64,000 nucleotides of DNA from Hyphomicrobiales bacterium (GTDB lineage: Bacteria; Pseudomonadota; Alphaproteobacteria; Rhizobiales; Rhizobiaceae): the NCBI GenBank assembly GCA_900466945.1, contig UBNV01000005.1, positions 62,001 to 126,000 on the forward strand, read 5' to 3'. A model generated the notes under the pieces. That model worked only from the letters and a program-made list of their open reading frames with translations, did not search any database and was not told the DNA's origin. The translations under genes and the position numbers were made by a program. Shown piece after piece: positions 55,542 through 64,000 of this stretch. Each line of letters starts with the position of its first letter. Within the stretch, counting starts at the first letter, position 1.

Positions 55542-56651
55542 TCAAGCCGCCGCGAGATGTTTCTCGTAAAGTGCGGCCACCACGTAGAGGTCGAGTATGG
55601 GTAGGCCGACACAGGTGACGGAGACGGGGCTTCCCGGATCGAGGCGCCAGTCGGCCGTCTTCGACAATTCGAGGATACCAAGATGGGGACCGAGCACTTG
55701 AAGCGTGGAACCTGCCCGTGAAAACTGCAGTGCAAGGCTCTGCGAATTGCGTATGGATACGGTTTCCAGGTCGTCGCAACCGAGATGACCTTGTCTCAAG
55801 ATCCGCCGCAAGGTCTCGACCGGCACCTCGTCGCCACCCAGATGGAGAAGGCAGGCGTCACGCTTCAACTCGCCATCGGCAAAGACCGGGCGATCGGCAT
55901 TGGTTGCGGTGATGACGAAGTCAGCCTGCGGCAGGAAATGATTGTCCTCGACCGCAACGATCTCGAAGGGAAGGGCAGGCGATAGGGCGGCTTGCAGGGC
56001 GCTTGCACTTTCGAGCCTGCGCGCCCTGACATGGACACGGGCGATGCGGGATGCGCCACGCTCGGCGAGCGAAGCAAGGATGGCTTTGGCGATCGGCCCT
56101 GCGCCAAAGAGAAACACGTTGATCCTGTCAGTTTTTGTCACGCACAGACGAAGAACCTGCGAGGCGTACGCGCCAGTGCGGGCAGCCGAAAGCCGGGTCG
56201 CATCGACAATTGCGAGCGGTTGCATCGTAAATTTCTCCATCAGGACGAAGGTCGATCTGGAGCGGGGAAGGCCATGCATGCGGTTGAAGGCATTGGCACC
56301 GATCACCTTGACGCCGGCAAATCGTGGATTGACGCCATAAAGACAGGAAAGCTTCCAGCCGAGCCGTTCGCCTGCAAACCAGGCTGGACGCCCCTCGCAA
56401 CCGAGATCCGGCCAGAATGCCTCTTCCGGCAGGGACAAAACGGACTTGCCGCCAAGCGTCCGACCAGCCCGGATATCGGCCCAAGCCTCGTCCAGCACGC
56501 CATGCACTTCGCGGACCGACAGCGTCGAACCGCTCGCTAGCATGCTTGGCTCGTCGAGCAGCAACGGGCCGGCCCGAACAGCCCCAAATGACGCCGCTGC
56601 AGCTGAACTGATCTGAATATCCGGGATTGAAGTCGTCTCCTCGCCTGGCAT
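55542..56651 (-). CDS. Ornithine cyclodeaminase/mu-crystallin-family dehydrogenase
   Basis: A 369-residue NAD(P)-dependent enzyme. A substrate part with GWKLSCLYGVNPRF and VLMEKFTMQPLAIVDATRLSAARTGAYASQ precedes a Rossmann fold starting VFLFGAGPIAKAILASLAERG. Later VITATNADRPVF and HLGGDEVPVETL are typical. Members make proline from ornithine, or reduce ketimines or other imino acids; which is unclear. GAGGAGGATC precedes the ATG. It heads a minus-strand group with the MmgE/PrpD and lactonase genes. Confidence 0.9.
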   Translation of the reverse strand: MPGEETTSIPDIQISSAAAASFGAVRAGPLLLDEPSMLASGSTLSVREVHGVLDEAWADIRAGRTLGGKSVLSLPEEAFWPDLGCEGRPAWFAGERLGWKLSCLYGVNPRFAGVKVIGANAFNRMHGLPRSRSTFVLMEKFTMQPLAIVDATRLSAARTGAYASQVLRLCVTKTDRINVFLFGAGPIAKAILASLAERGASRIARVHVRARRLESASALQAALSPALPFEIVAVEDNHFLPQADFVITATNADRPVFADGELKRDACLLHLGGDEVPVETLRRILRQGHLGCDDLETVSIRNSQSLALQFSRAGSTLQVLGPHLGILELSKTADWRLDPGSPVSVTCVGLPILDLYVVAALYEKHLAAA

Positions 56652-57050
56652 GTGTCTCGATCCTCCTCGCTGCTCAATGACAAACGTCGAAGCAATGATA
56701 GCCGGCGAGGCCGCAGATGAGGGCGAAGTCTTGGCAAAGTCTCGACAACATCAGATGCGGAACTCAGCTAAGGCAGGGCTATGCTCGAAGCACGCCGAGT
56801 GATGACCGACCAAGCGTTTCATGCAAGGAAACGCCAGATTTCCACAGCGAGGCCCGGAATGGTGAGGGTGAAGCAGGGATGACGCGACCGGAACGAAGTG
56901 ACGGATGTCCCTTAATCGATGCATGCCATGCAACGGCGGAAACGTGTGGACAGGCTATCCGCTCCGAGGCGAGGGGCCACTGGGCCAGAGAACTCAAGGA
57001 TCGGTTCTGGCTGTCCTTACGCCTGGCTACAGGGCAGGCGCAGCGCTGTA
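56652..57050. other. Intergenic region without a recognised gene
   Basis: About 400 bp between the ornithine-cyclodeaminase-family gene and the HipB-like regulator. A plus-strand frame (from 56717) runs through it and on across the regulator gene; it has no family resemblance and is not called. The promoter of the minus-strand enzyme genes should be near 56660-56720. Confidence 0.35.
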
Positions 57051-57290
57051 TCATTCAGAGGTCTCGAGATGACCTTGAGGGACAAAACCGACCGAAAAAC
57101 CGAACAGCCGGCCAATTCTGTCCAATGTTTCAAGCGTCGGGTTCGCCGTCCCGACTTCCATCTCGGCAATCTGGCATCTGCAGAGTGAGAGTGTTCGGGC
57201 AACCTCTACCTGGGTCATGCCAAAACCCTTGCGAATTTCGGACACTGCACCCGGCAGCCTGAGATCGCCTGTACGGGCACGCTCATCCAA
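57051..57290 (-). CDS. XRE-family helix-turn-helix regulator (HipB-like)
   Basis: A 79-residue DNA-binding protein. LRLPGAVSEIRKGFGMTQVEVARTLSLCRCQIAEMEVG is an XRE helix-turn-helix, followed by NPTLETLDRIGRLFGFSVGFVP. This form is common among HipB-like antitoxins. The start is a TTG at 57290; similar residues (KKPTKEEILESRR) continue upstream in frame to a stop without a better start, so the N-terminus is uncertain. No hipA-like or other toxin gene is adjacent, so it is an orphan. Confidence 0.7.
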   Translation of the reverse strand: MDERARTGDLRLPGAVSEIRKGFGMTQVEVARTLSLCRCQIAEMEVGTANPTLETLDRIGRLFGFSVGFVPQGHLETSE

Positions 57291-57733
57291 GGTGCGCCGG
57301 CTTTCGAGGATCTCCTCTTTCGTGGGTTTCTTCCACCGCGCCAGTCAGCTGTCCTTCACCATCTCCATCTTCATAGATGGCACGCGGCCAATACGGAATT
57401 GCCCCATTTAATAGTTCAATAAAGCCATTTCACCGCTCTAATAAACTCATCATAGTGGGTTGATTCTGAGCATGGCGTTTGGACGTGGACAAAAACAGAC
57501 TGCACCGAAAGCGTGCTCTCCGCCAGACAGATCCACGATCTCGCGGCAAGCCGAATAATGCCGCGACCTCGGACGCGCGTGCCCTCCGCTTCAATATGGG
57601 CGTCCTGCGAGCGCTACGCCGCTGCCGATCTGCCAGACAGTCCCGATAGAGTCTTGTAGAATACAGTTCGAGATCGGACACAACACGCGAGAGCTGCAGT
57701 CGGGCCCGGGCCTGGGGCTGGATTTGGATCTGA
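57291..57733. other. Intergenic region without a recognised gene
   Basis: About 440 bp. No gene, RNA or repeat recognised. If a toxin partner of the HipB-like regulator existed here, it has been lost. Confidence 0.35.
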
Positions 57734-58438
57734 TCAGCCGCCCTTCGATCTACCCGTCGAGGCTCCCTCGTTTTGCGTCCGGCTTTTCAGCTTTTCGATA
57801 TTGGCGACGAGGTCGCTGAAGCGGTCTCCCTGGACCGCGACATGGCCCCGCAGACGTGCGCGGGCAAGATCGTCATTGCCGTCAAGTATCGCATCGACGA
57901 TCCCGCCATGCTCCTCGAGCGAAACCTTCATGCGGTTGCGAACACGCAACTGGAGACGCCGATAGGGCCGAAGGCGCCTGTGCAAGGCTGCGCATTGCTC
58001 CTTGAGGAAGCCGCTATGGCTGGCATCATAGATCGCCTGGTGGAATATTTCGTTTTCGTAATAATAACTGTCGGTATCGTTGCTCATCGCTGCATCCGTG
58101 CAACGTTGATGGGCGGTACGCAGCCTTTCTGCGTCCTCACTAGTATGACGGCGCGCAGCATGGGCCCCGGCCATTCCCTCGAGCTCTGCCATCACATCGA
58201 ACATCTCGAAGACGTAACGAGGTCCTGGGTCGACCACCACGGCGCCGCGCCGCGGCCGGATCTCGACCAGGCCGATGGCGCTCAGCTGCATCAGTGCTTC
58301 CCGAATCGGGGTTCGCGAGACACCGAAGCGTGCGGCGAGCTGGCTCTCGTCCAAGCGGTCGCCGGGTTCGAACTCCCCCGTCACGATACCATTTTCGATT
58401 TCGTCCCGAAGTTTATGAAATGTGCTCTGCTCGCTCAC
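57734..58438 (-). CDS. GntR-family (FCD) regulator of malonate genes
   Basis: A 234-residue regulator. The N-terminal winged helix GEFEPGDRLDESQLAARFGVSRTPIREALMQL is classic GntR. The C-terminal FCD domain has NEIFHQAIYDASH and EEHGGIVDAILDGNDDLAR, with His residues that usually hold a metal and a carboxylate ligand. It is divergent from the malonate transporter genes, and a palindromic TTGTATACAA site lies between. It probably represses or activates matPQMAB in response to malonate; in Sinorhizobium meliloti a GntR regulator plays this role. The start is GTG. Confidence 0.9.
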   Translation of the reverse strand: MSEQSTFHKLRDEIENGIVTGEFEPGDRLDESQLAARFGVSRTPIREALMQLSAIGLVEIRPRRGAVVVDPGPRYVFEMFDVMAELEGMAGAHAARRHTSEDAERLRTAHQRCTDAAMSNDTDSYYYENEIFHQAIYDASHSGFLKEQCAALHRRLRPYRRLQLRVRNRMKVSLEEHGGIVDAILDGNDDLARARLRGHVAVQGDRFSDLVANIEKLKSRTQNEGASTGRSKGG

Positions 58439-58467
58439 GCCAAGCCCCCCGCGTACAAGAGATGTTT

Positions 58468-58481
58468 TCTTGTATACAAGA
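58468..58481. promoter_or_regulatory. Palindromic GntR operator
   Basis: TCTTGTATACAAGA is a perfect 14-base palindrome containing TTGTATACAA, the kind of site bound by FCD-type GntR regulators. GTACAAGA at about 58453-58460 and GTGTGCAAGA just downstream look like additional half-sites. It lies about 30 bp from the regulator start and about 75 bp from matP. Confidence 0.7.
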
Positions 58482-58556
58482 TGATTGACTTCGTGTGCAA
58501 GATGGTTTCACATTGCTTCCAATCCGGCGGGGAGGCCGGATCAAGGGAGGAAACCT

Positions 58557-59561
58557 ATGAAGATGCTCACACGCAGCTTGAGCCTTGGCGTTGCCATGGT
58601 CGCAGTCACGCTCGGCGCCGTTTCGGCCCAGGCAGAAACCGTTCTCAAGGCCTCGCACCAGTTTCCCGGTGGCAAGGGCGACATCCGCGACGAGATGGTC
58701 CAGCTGATCGCCAGGGAGGTCGAGGCCGCCAATGTCGACCTGAAGATCCAGGTCTTTGCGGGCTCGTCCCTCTACAAGCCTAACGACCAGTGGAATGCAC
58801 TGACGCGCGGCCTGCTCGACCTCACCTCGTTTCCACTCGACTATGCGTCGGGTCGACACCCCGAATTCTCGGCAACGCTGATGCCGGGCCTCGTCGGCAG
58901 TTTTGACCGGGCCGTCCGGCTCAACGATTCCCCGTTCATGGCTGACATCAAGAAGGTCATCGAGGATCAGGGGGCCATGGTAATCGCCGATGCCTGGCTG
59001 TCGGGAGCCTTTGCCTCGAAGAAGGGCTGCATCACCTCGCCTGACACGATCAACGGCCAGGTGATCCGCGCAGCCGGTCCGGCTTTCGAAGAAATGCTCG
59101 CCGCTGCAGGCGCCTCGATTTCCTCCATGCCGTCCTCGGAAATCTATTCCGGCATGCAGACCGGCGTTCTCGATGCTGCCAACACCTCGTCGGCGAGCTT
59201 CGTGTCCTACCGCCTCTTCGAGCAGGCGAAGTGCCTGACCGCACCCGGCGAAAATGCGCTCTGGTTCATGTATGAGCCGGTTCTCTTGTCCAAGCAGACC
59301 TATGACAAGCTGACCCCGGACCAGCAAAAAGCGCTGCTTGCCGCTGGCGAAAAGGCCGAAGTCTATTTCAACGAGGAAGTCCGCAAGGGCGACCAGATCA
59401 TGATCGACGCCTACAAGAAGGCAGGCGTCGAAGTGGTCGAAATGTCCAAGGCCGATTACGACGCCTGGCTCGAGATCGCCAAGCAGTCGGCCTACAAAAA
59501 CTTCGCCGAAAAGGTCGAGGGTGGCGACAAGCTGATCGAAAAGGCACTCGCGGTCGAGTGA
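58557..59561 (+). CDS. matP: TRAP transporter solute-binding protein, probable malonate
   Basis: A 334-residue DctP-type periplasmic binding protein. A signal peptide ends near AVSAQA (about 25). The mature part has VLKASHQFPGGKGD, MQTGVLDAANTS (the substrate-Arg region is not obvious by eye) and a helical C-terminus. It binds the substrate and delivers it to the membrane subunits. Malonate is inferred because matA and matB follow in the same operon. GGGAGG precedes the ATG at 58557. Confidence 0.88.
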   Translation: MKMLTRSLSLGVAMVAVTLGAVSAQAETVLKASHQFPGGKGDIRDEMVQLIAREVEAANVDLKIQVFAGSSLYKPNDQWNALTRGLLDLTSFPLDYASGRHPEFSATLMPGLVGSFDRAVRLNDSPFMADIKKVIEDQGAMVIADAWLSGAFASKKGCITSPDTINGQVIRAAGPAFEEMLAAAGASISSMPSSEIYSGMQTGVLDAANTSSASFVSYRLFEQAKCLTAPGENALWFMYEPVLLSKQTYDKLTPDQQKALLAAGEKAEVYFNEEVRKGDQIMIDAYKKAGVEVVEMSKADYDAWLEIAKQSAYKNFAEKVEGGDKLIEKALAVE

Positions 59562-59634
59562 TCGCGAGCCGACCAGTGCGGGGCGGCCAGAATATTGCCG
59601 CCCCGGATCCCGACACTGCCGAGGATTTCTTCAC

Positions 59635-60222
59635 ATGGTAAAAGGCTATATCTGGTTCATCAGCCAGTTCTCGCGTCTCTTTGCGCTGATCTCGACCGCA
59701 TTGATCATCGCGGCCATGCTGGTCGTCTGTCAGATGATCCTGATGCGCTACATCTTCGCCTGGCCGACGATCTGGCAGACAGACTTCGTCGTGTTTTCGG
59801 CGACCGTCGCGATCTTTCTCGGCGCACCTTACGTGCTGTTGACGGGCGGTCATGTCGGGGTCGACGTGGTCGAAGTCCTGGTGTCGGCGAAGAACCGATC
59901 CCGGCTGCAGCTTCTCGGCAGCCTGCTTGGGCTTCTCTTCTGCGCCATCATGTTCGCCGCCGGCTGGATCCAGTTTCATGACGCCTGGGCCGGCAACTGG
60001 AAACATTCGAGTGTCTGGGCCCCGCCGCTTTGGATCCCGCTTCTGGCGCTGCCGATCGGTTTCGGTCTTCTGTGCCTTCAATATGTGGCCCGGATCCTCT
60101 CGCTGATCCTTGGCGAGCAGATCACCGATCCCGCCGCGGATCCCCAAGTCGTGGCTGTCGAACCGACGATCCCGACGCCTTTACAAACTCCGCCCACCAC
60201 GTCCGGAAAGGTCACCCGATGA
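59635..60222 (+). CDS. matQ: TRAP transporter small membrane subunit (DctQ-like)
   Basis: A 195-residue membrane protein with four hydrophobic helices (about 10-35, 45-70, 90-110 and 130-155), the DctQ layout. It pairs with the large subunit. It lies 73 bp after matP and overlaps the next gene by four bases. The C-terminal 35 residues are Pro/Thr-rich and soluble. Confidence 0.9.
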   Translation: MVKGYIWFISQFSRLFALISTALIIAAMLVVCQMILMRYIFAWPTIWQTDFVVFSATVAIFLGAPYVLLTGGHVGVDVVEVLVSAKNRSRLQLLGSLLGLLFCAIMFAAGWIQFHDAWAGNWKHSSVWAPPLWIPLLALPIGFGLLCLQYVARILSLILGEQITDPAADPQVVAVEPTIPTPLQTPPTTSGKVTR

Positions 60223-61532
60223 GCCCCACCATTGCCGGCGCAATGCTGATCGTCTCGCTCTTCGCACTGCTTGGTACAGGCATGCCGATCGCCTTTGCGC
60301 TTGGGCTTTCTGCCGTGACCGCGCTCTATTTTCAAAGCGGCCTGGATATATTCTTCGTGCTCGGCGACACCATGTTCTCGGGCATCGCCAATCTCGCCTA
60401 TGTGTCGATCCCGATGTTTGTTCTGATGGGAGCGGCGGTCGCCTCGTCACCTGCAGGCTCGGATCTCTACACGGCGCTCGACCGCTGGCTGAACCGCGTG
60501 CCAGGGGGCCTGGTTCTCTCCAATATCGGCGCCTGCGCTATCTTTTCGGGCATGACCGGCTCATCGCCGGCCACCTGTGCCGCGATCGGCAAGATGGGCA
60601 TTCCCGAGATGATCAACCGGGGATACCCCAATTCAGTCGCCACGGGCTCGATTGCAGCCGGCGGCACACTCGGCATCCTGATCCCGCCCTCGGTGACACT
60701 GATTGTCTACGGGATCGCGACCGAGACCTCGATCGGCCGGCTGTTCATGGCCGGGATCATTCCAGGCCTCATGCTGACTGCCATGTTCATGACCTGGGCG
60801 ATCATCGACTGCAAACGCAAGGGCTATGTCTTCGACGGAGCCGCCATACGTTACACCCTGAAAGAACGTCTGGCGACGCTGCCACGGGTTCTGCCCTTCC
60901 TGCTGATCATCGCCGGCACCCTCTATGTGCTCTATGGCGGGGTGGCGACCCCCTCGGAAGCGGCCGGTGCCGGCGCTCTCCTGACACTGCTCGTCGTCAT
61001 CATCGCCTACCGGCTGTTTCGCTTCAAACCGGTCGCCCACATCTTCTCCTCGGCCATGCGCGAGAGCGTGATGATCATGATGATCATGGCAGCAGCCGAG
61101 CTCTTCGCCTTTGCGCTGTCATCTCTCTACATCACCCAGTCGGTCGCGACCTTCATTGCCGATCTCGACGTCAATCGCTGGGTCCTGCTTGGCATCATCA
61201 ATGTCTTTCTCCTGGTCTGCGGCATGTTCCTGCCACCGGTCGCCGTGATCGTGATGACTGCACCGATGCTCTTCCCGATCGTCACCCAGGCAGGGTTCGA
61301 CCCCTACTGGTTTGCGATCGTGCTGACCATCAACATGGAGGTCGGACTGATCACCCCGCCGATCGGCCTCAATCTCTTCGTCATCAATGCCATTGCCCCG
61401 AAGATTCCGACCAGGGAAATCCTCTGGGGGGCGCTGCCTTATGTGATCGTGATGTTCATCGCGATCCTGATCCTGTGTATCTTTCCTGGTATCGCCACCT
61501 GGTTGCCCAATCAAATGCTTGGAGGGATCTGA
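60219..61532 (+). CDS. matM: TRAP transporter large membrane subunit (DctM-like)
   Basis: A 437-residue permease with about 12 membrane helices. Signature segments are GTGMPIAFALGLSAV, FSGMTGSSPATCAAIG, GILIPPSVTLIVYGIATETSIG and GLITPPIGLNLFVI, the DctM family. It moves the substrate with sodium. The ATG at 60219 overlaps the matQ stop, and its own stop overlaps the matA start by one base. Confidence 0.93.
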   Translation: MSPTIAGAMLIVSLFALLGTGMPIAFALGLSAVTALYFQSGLDIFFVLGDTMFSGIANLAYVSIPMFVLMGAAVASSPAGSDLYTALDRWLNRVPGGLVLSNIGACAIFSGMTGSSPATCAAIGKMGIPEMINRGYPNSVATGSIAAGGTLGILIPPSVTLIVYGIATETSIGRLFMAGIIPGLMLTAMFMTWAIIDCKRKGYVFDGAAIRYTLKERLATLPRVLPFLLIIAGTLYVLYGGVATPSEAAGAGALLTLLVVIIAYRLFRFKPVAHIFSSAMRESVMIMMIMAAAELFAFALSSLYITQSVATFIADLDVNRWVLLGIINVFLLVCGMFLPPVAVIVMTAPMLFPIVTQAGFDPYWFAIVLTINMEVGLITPPIGLNLFVINAIAPKIPTREILWGALPYVIVMFIAILILCIFPGIATWLPNQMLGGI

Positions 61533-62962
61533 TGAACACGACGTCCTTCTTAGGCGACATGCTCCAGGCCATCACAGATCGTGGCCGCAGGCTTTTGTCG
61601 CTCAGCGTTCCCGTCGACGGCTCCAATCCGGTCGACCGGATGGAGGCCCTTTGCGAAGCGCTGCTGTCTGGTCGGGGGGAAGCCTCGGGCATGGCTCTTG
61701 CCAACGATATTCTGACCGCCTGGCGCGGGCTTTCGCCCGAGGGCCAGCTGGATTTCATGCAAAGGCTGCTCCTCAACTTCGGGCCAAGGACAAAAGAGCT
61801 GGAAAGCGCGATCGACACCTATCGGCGCGATCCGACACCTGTTGCCCTGCTCGCCCTGCATGAGGCGGCAGAACCGCGCCGCCAGGAACTCATCCGGCGT
61901 TTCAATCTTGCCCCGAACGGCATCGAGAGCCTGGTGCGGATGCGTGAAGCGCTGCTCAAGATGAAGAGGGAACGGCCGGACCTAGAGGCGGTGGATTCCG
62001 ATTTCGCCCATCTCTTCAGCTCCTGGTTCAATCGTGGCTTTCTGATGCTGAAGCCAATCAGCTGGTCGACACCCGCCGACATCCTGGAAAGGATCATCCG
62101 TTACGAGGCGGTCCACCAGATCGGCAGCTGGGAGGAATTGCGGCTGAGGCTTGCACCGAAGGACCGGCGCTGCTTTGCTTTCTTCCATCCACAGCTTGCC
62201 GACGATCCACTGATCTTCGTGGAAGTAGCACTTACCCGCGAGATCCCCGACAACATCGCCGATCTCCTGCTCGAGGATCGAGTACCGATCGCAGAGGCAG
62301 AGGCGACGACCGCCGTCTTCTATTCAATCTCGAATTGCCAGGATGGCCTGAGAGGCATTTCCTTCGGCAATTTCCTGATCAAGCAGGTGGTCGAGGATCT
62401 GAAGCGCGACCTGCCGAAGCTGCAGACATTCGTCACGCTTTCTCCCGTCCCGGGCCTTGCCAACTGGCTCGCCGAAGAGCGACGCCGCGAAACGTCCGAA
62501 GCCTTGAATCAAGCCGACAAGGCAAAGCTCGAAGCGCTCGACGATAGCGGCTGGGCCGACGATGCAGAGCTGAGCGCGCGGGTGCAGCCGGTGCTGACGG
62601 GTGCTGCTGCCTGGTATTTCCTCAAGGCACGGAACGAGCGGGGACGGGTGATTGATCCTGTCGCCCGTTTTCATCTGGGCAATGGCGCAAGGCTGGAGCG
62701 GATCAACATCCTGGCGGACCGATCACCGCGTGCCATGCGCCAGTCCCATGGGCTGATGGTCAACTATCTCTACAATTTCGACGACATAGAGAAGAACCAC
62801 GAGGCCTTTGCGGCACGAAGCGAGGTCGTGGCGGCATCGCCGGTGCGCAAACTGGTGCCGACAGACAGGGGAACAAGGAACCTCCTACCAACAGCCGGCT
62901 CAAACTCCGGCGCGACACATGTTCAGAACGAAAAAAATGGCAGCAAGGAGTTCAGCGCATGA
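61532..62962 (+). CDS. matA: Malonyl-CoA decarboxylase
   Basis: A 476-residue enzyme that converts malonyl-CoA to acetyl-CoA and CO2. Family stretches are WFNRGFLMLKPISWSTPADILE, CFAFFHPQLADDPLIFVEVALT, FYSISNCQDGLRGISFGNFLIK and a C-terminal VARFHLGNGARLERIN with the usual catalytic Ser/His regions. A helical N-terminal domain precedes the catalytic part. GGAGGG precedes the ATG at 61532. It overlaps matB by four bases (ATGA). Confidence 0.93.
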   Translation: MNTTSFLGDMLQAITDRGRRLLSLSVPVDGSNPVDRMEALCEALLSGRGEASGMALANDILTAWRGLSPEGQLDFMQRLLLNFGPRTKELESAIDTYRRDPTPVALLALHEAAEPRRQELIRRFNLAPNGIESLVRMREALLKMKRERPDLEAVDSDFAHLFSSWFNRGFLMLKPISWSTPADILERIIRYEAVHQIGSWEELRLRLAPKDRRCFAFFHPQLADDPLIFVEVALTREIPDNIADLLLEDRVPIAEAEATTAVFYSISNCQDGLRGISFGNFLIKQVVEDLKRDLPKLQTFVTLSPVPGLANWLAEERRRETSEALNQADKAKLEALDDSGWADDAELSARVQPVLTGAAAWYFLKARNERGRVIDPVARFHLGNGARLERINILADRSPRAMRQSHGLMVNYLYNFDDIEKNHEAFAARSEVVAASPVRKLVPTDRGTRNLLPTAGSNSGATHVQNEKNGSKEFSA

Positions 62963-64000
62963 ACAATCATCTGTTCGACGCGATCCGCAACAGCGTGCTT
63001 CCCGAGGATGTCTTCATCGAGATACCTTCAGGCCAGCAGTTCACCTATGGTCAGATGCTCGCGCTCTCCGCACAGCTCGCAAACGCGCTCGTGACCTGCG
63101 GCGTCGAGCCCGGCGACAGGGTCGCAGTGCAGGTGGAGAAAAGTCCAGAAGCCTTGATGCTCTACCTTGCCTGCGTGAGGGCAGGTGCCGTCTACTTGCC
63201 TCTCAACACCGCCTATACGCTGACGGAACTCGACTACTTCCTCGGTGACGCGGAACCGCGTCTGGTCATCTGCGATCCTGCTGCGAAAGAGAAGCTGCAG
63301 TCGATTGCTGCCCAAAGGTCCGCGGTTGTCGAAACCCTGGACCCATCCGGCGAGGGCAGTCTTATGGATCTCGCGCGCAGTCAGTCAGAGACGTTTGCCG
63401 ATGTTGCGCGCGGTCCCGACGATCTCGCTGCCATACTCTATACCTCCGGAACCACGGGCCGGTCGAAGGGTGCCATGCTCACCCATGACAACCTTCTGTC
63501 GAACGCAACAACGCTTCGCGATTGCTGGCGTTTCACCCGGACCGACAGACTGATCCATGCGCTTCCCATCTTCCACACTCATGGTCTTTTCGTTGCTTCC
63601 AACGTGACATTGCTTGCAGGATCCTCGATGATTTTCCTGCCCAAGTTCGACGCCGAGCAAGTGCTGAAGCTTATGCCGGTAGCGACCTGCATGATGGGAG
63701 TTCCCACCTTTTACGTCAGGCTGATCCAGAGCTCGTCCCTGACCAAAGAACTCACCGCCGGCATGCGTCTCTTTATCTCTGGTTCGGCCCCTCTTCTTGC
63801 CGAAACGCACAAGCAGTTCGAGGCCATGACCGGCCACCGGATCCTGGAGCGTTACGGAATGACCGAGACTAATATGAATACCTCAAACCCGTATGCGGGC
63901 GAGCGGGTCGCCGGAACCGTCGGCTTTCCGCTTCCCGGTGTATCCCTAAGGATCACCAATCCTGCAGATGGCAGAAAGCTCGCTGACGGCGAGACCGGCA
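62959..64000 (+). CDS. matB: Malonyl-CoA synthetase (partial, runs off the window)
   Basis: An acyl-CoA synthetase of the AMP-binding family; 347 codons are visible and the C-terminus lies beyond the window. The P-loop YTSGTTGRSKGAML is at about 158-171, then LPIFHTHGLFVA, FISGSAPL and the RYGMTETNMNTSNP motif that in MatB selects malonate. It makes malonyl-CoA from malonate, ATP and CoA and feeds MatA. The start overlaps the matA stop. Confidence 0.93.
   Translation, partial: MNNHLFDAIRNSVLPEDVFIEIPSGQQFTYGQMLALSAQLANALVTCGVEPGDRVAVQVEKSPEALMLYLACVRAGAVYLPLNTAYTLTELDYFLGDAEPRLVICDPAAKEKLQSIAAQRSAVVETLDPSGEGSLMDLARSQSETFADVARGPDDLAAILYTSGTTGRSKGAMLTHDNLLSNATTLRDCWRFTRTDRLIHALPIFHTHGLFVASNVTLLAGSSMIFLPKFDAEQVLKLMPVATCMMGVPTFYVRLIQSSSLTKELTAGMRLFISGSAPLLAETHKQFEAMTGHRILERYGMTETNMNTSNPYAGERVAGTVGFPLPGVSLRITNPADGRKLADGETG

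Noticed and set aside
56717-57262. Open frame of 181 codons on the plus strand
   Set aside because: It overlaps the recognisable HipB-like regulator on the other strand and resembles no family.
60110-61531. Possible long N-terminal extension of malonyl-CoA decarboxylase
   Set aside because: The frame is open by chance across matM. The ATG at 61532 has a good ribosome binding site and gives the normal family length.

Overview
The window looks like part of a repABC plasmid from a member of the Rhizobiaceae (Agrobacterium, Rhizobium, Sinorhizobium or a close relative). The evidence is a minus-strand repA-repB-repC replication/partition operon with a counter-transcribed RNA between repB and repC, directly adjoining a divergent traI-trb quorum-regulated conjugation operon that ends beside a traR gene. 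This is the Ti-plasmid type of arrangement. A malonate-catabolism cluster of the rhizobial matPQMAB type follows.

Region 1 (about 0.4-25 kb) is an accessory/defence island. It holds an SMC-like ATPase with a zinc-hook motif beside a divergent gamma-glutamylcyclotransferase-fold protein. A HEPN (Abi-like)-CBS protein, a phospholipase-D-like protein and a small protein form one operon. It also has an HNH protein, a PD-(D/E)XK protein, two co-directional unknown genes, and a short prokaryotic Argonaute operon. The Argonaute partner is an unusual Mrr-like nuclease + TIR + APAZ fusion. Nearby are a NucS/RecB-like nuclease, a DUF4238 protein, a tandem-nuclease gene destroyed by an IS1595-type insertion plus an in-frame stop, a DUF1612 protein, and an overlapping vapB-vapC-tyrosine-recombinase operon. 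Degenerate HNH and UvrD-type helicase pieces show repeated turnover.

Region 2 (about 24.3-34.7 kb) carries signalling and small genes: a chemoreceptor, an ArsR-type regulator, a HisKA_2-type histidine kinase, a membrane diguanylate cyclase, a cold-shock domain frame without a normal start codon, and several small rhizobial proteins. One small family has a second copy interrupted by a stop codon.

Region 3 (34.7-49.7 kb) is the plasmid backbone: repC, ctRNA, repB, repA, regulatory palindromes, parS-like repeats, candidate tra boxes, traI, trbBCDEJLFGHI and traR. trbL has a one-base frameshift. No trbK, traM or relaxase gene is seen in the window.

Region 4 (50-64 kb) is metabolic. Two divergent OmpR-type regulators with atypical receiver domains are followed by an amidohydrolase. 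Opposing them are a 5'-truncated lactonase, an MmgE/PrpD-family protein and an ornithine-cyclodeaminase-family protein. A HipB-like regulator comes next, then a GntR regulator divergent from a TRAP transporter, malonyl-CoA decarboxylase and malonyl-CoA synthetase. The last gene runs off the window. The TRAP system would import malonate, MatB would activate it to malonyl-CoA and MatA would decarboxylate it to acetyl-CoA.
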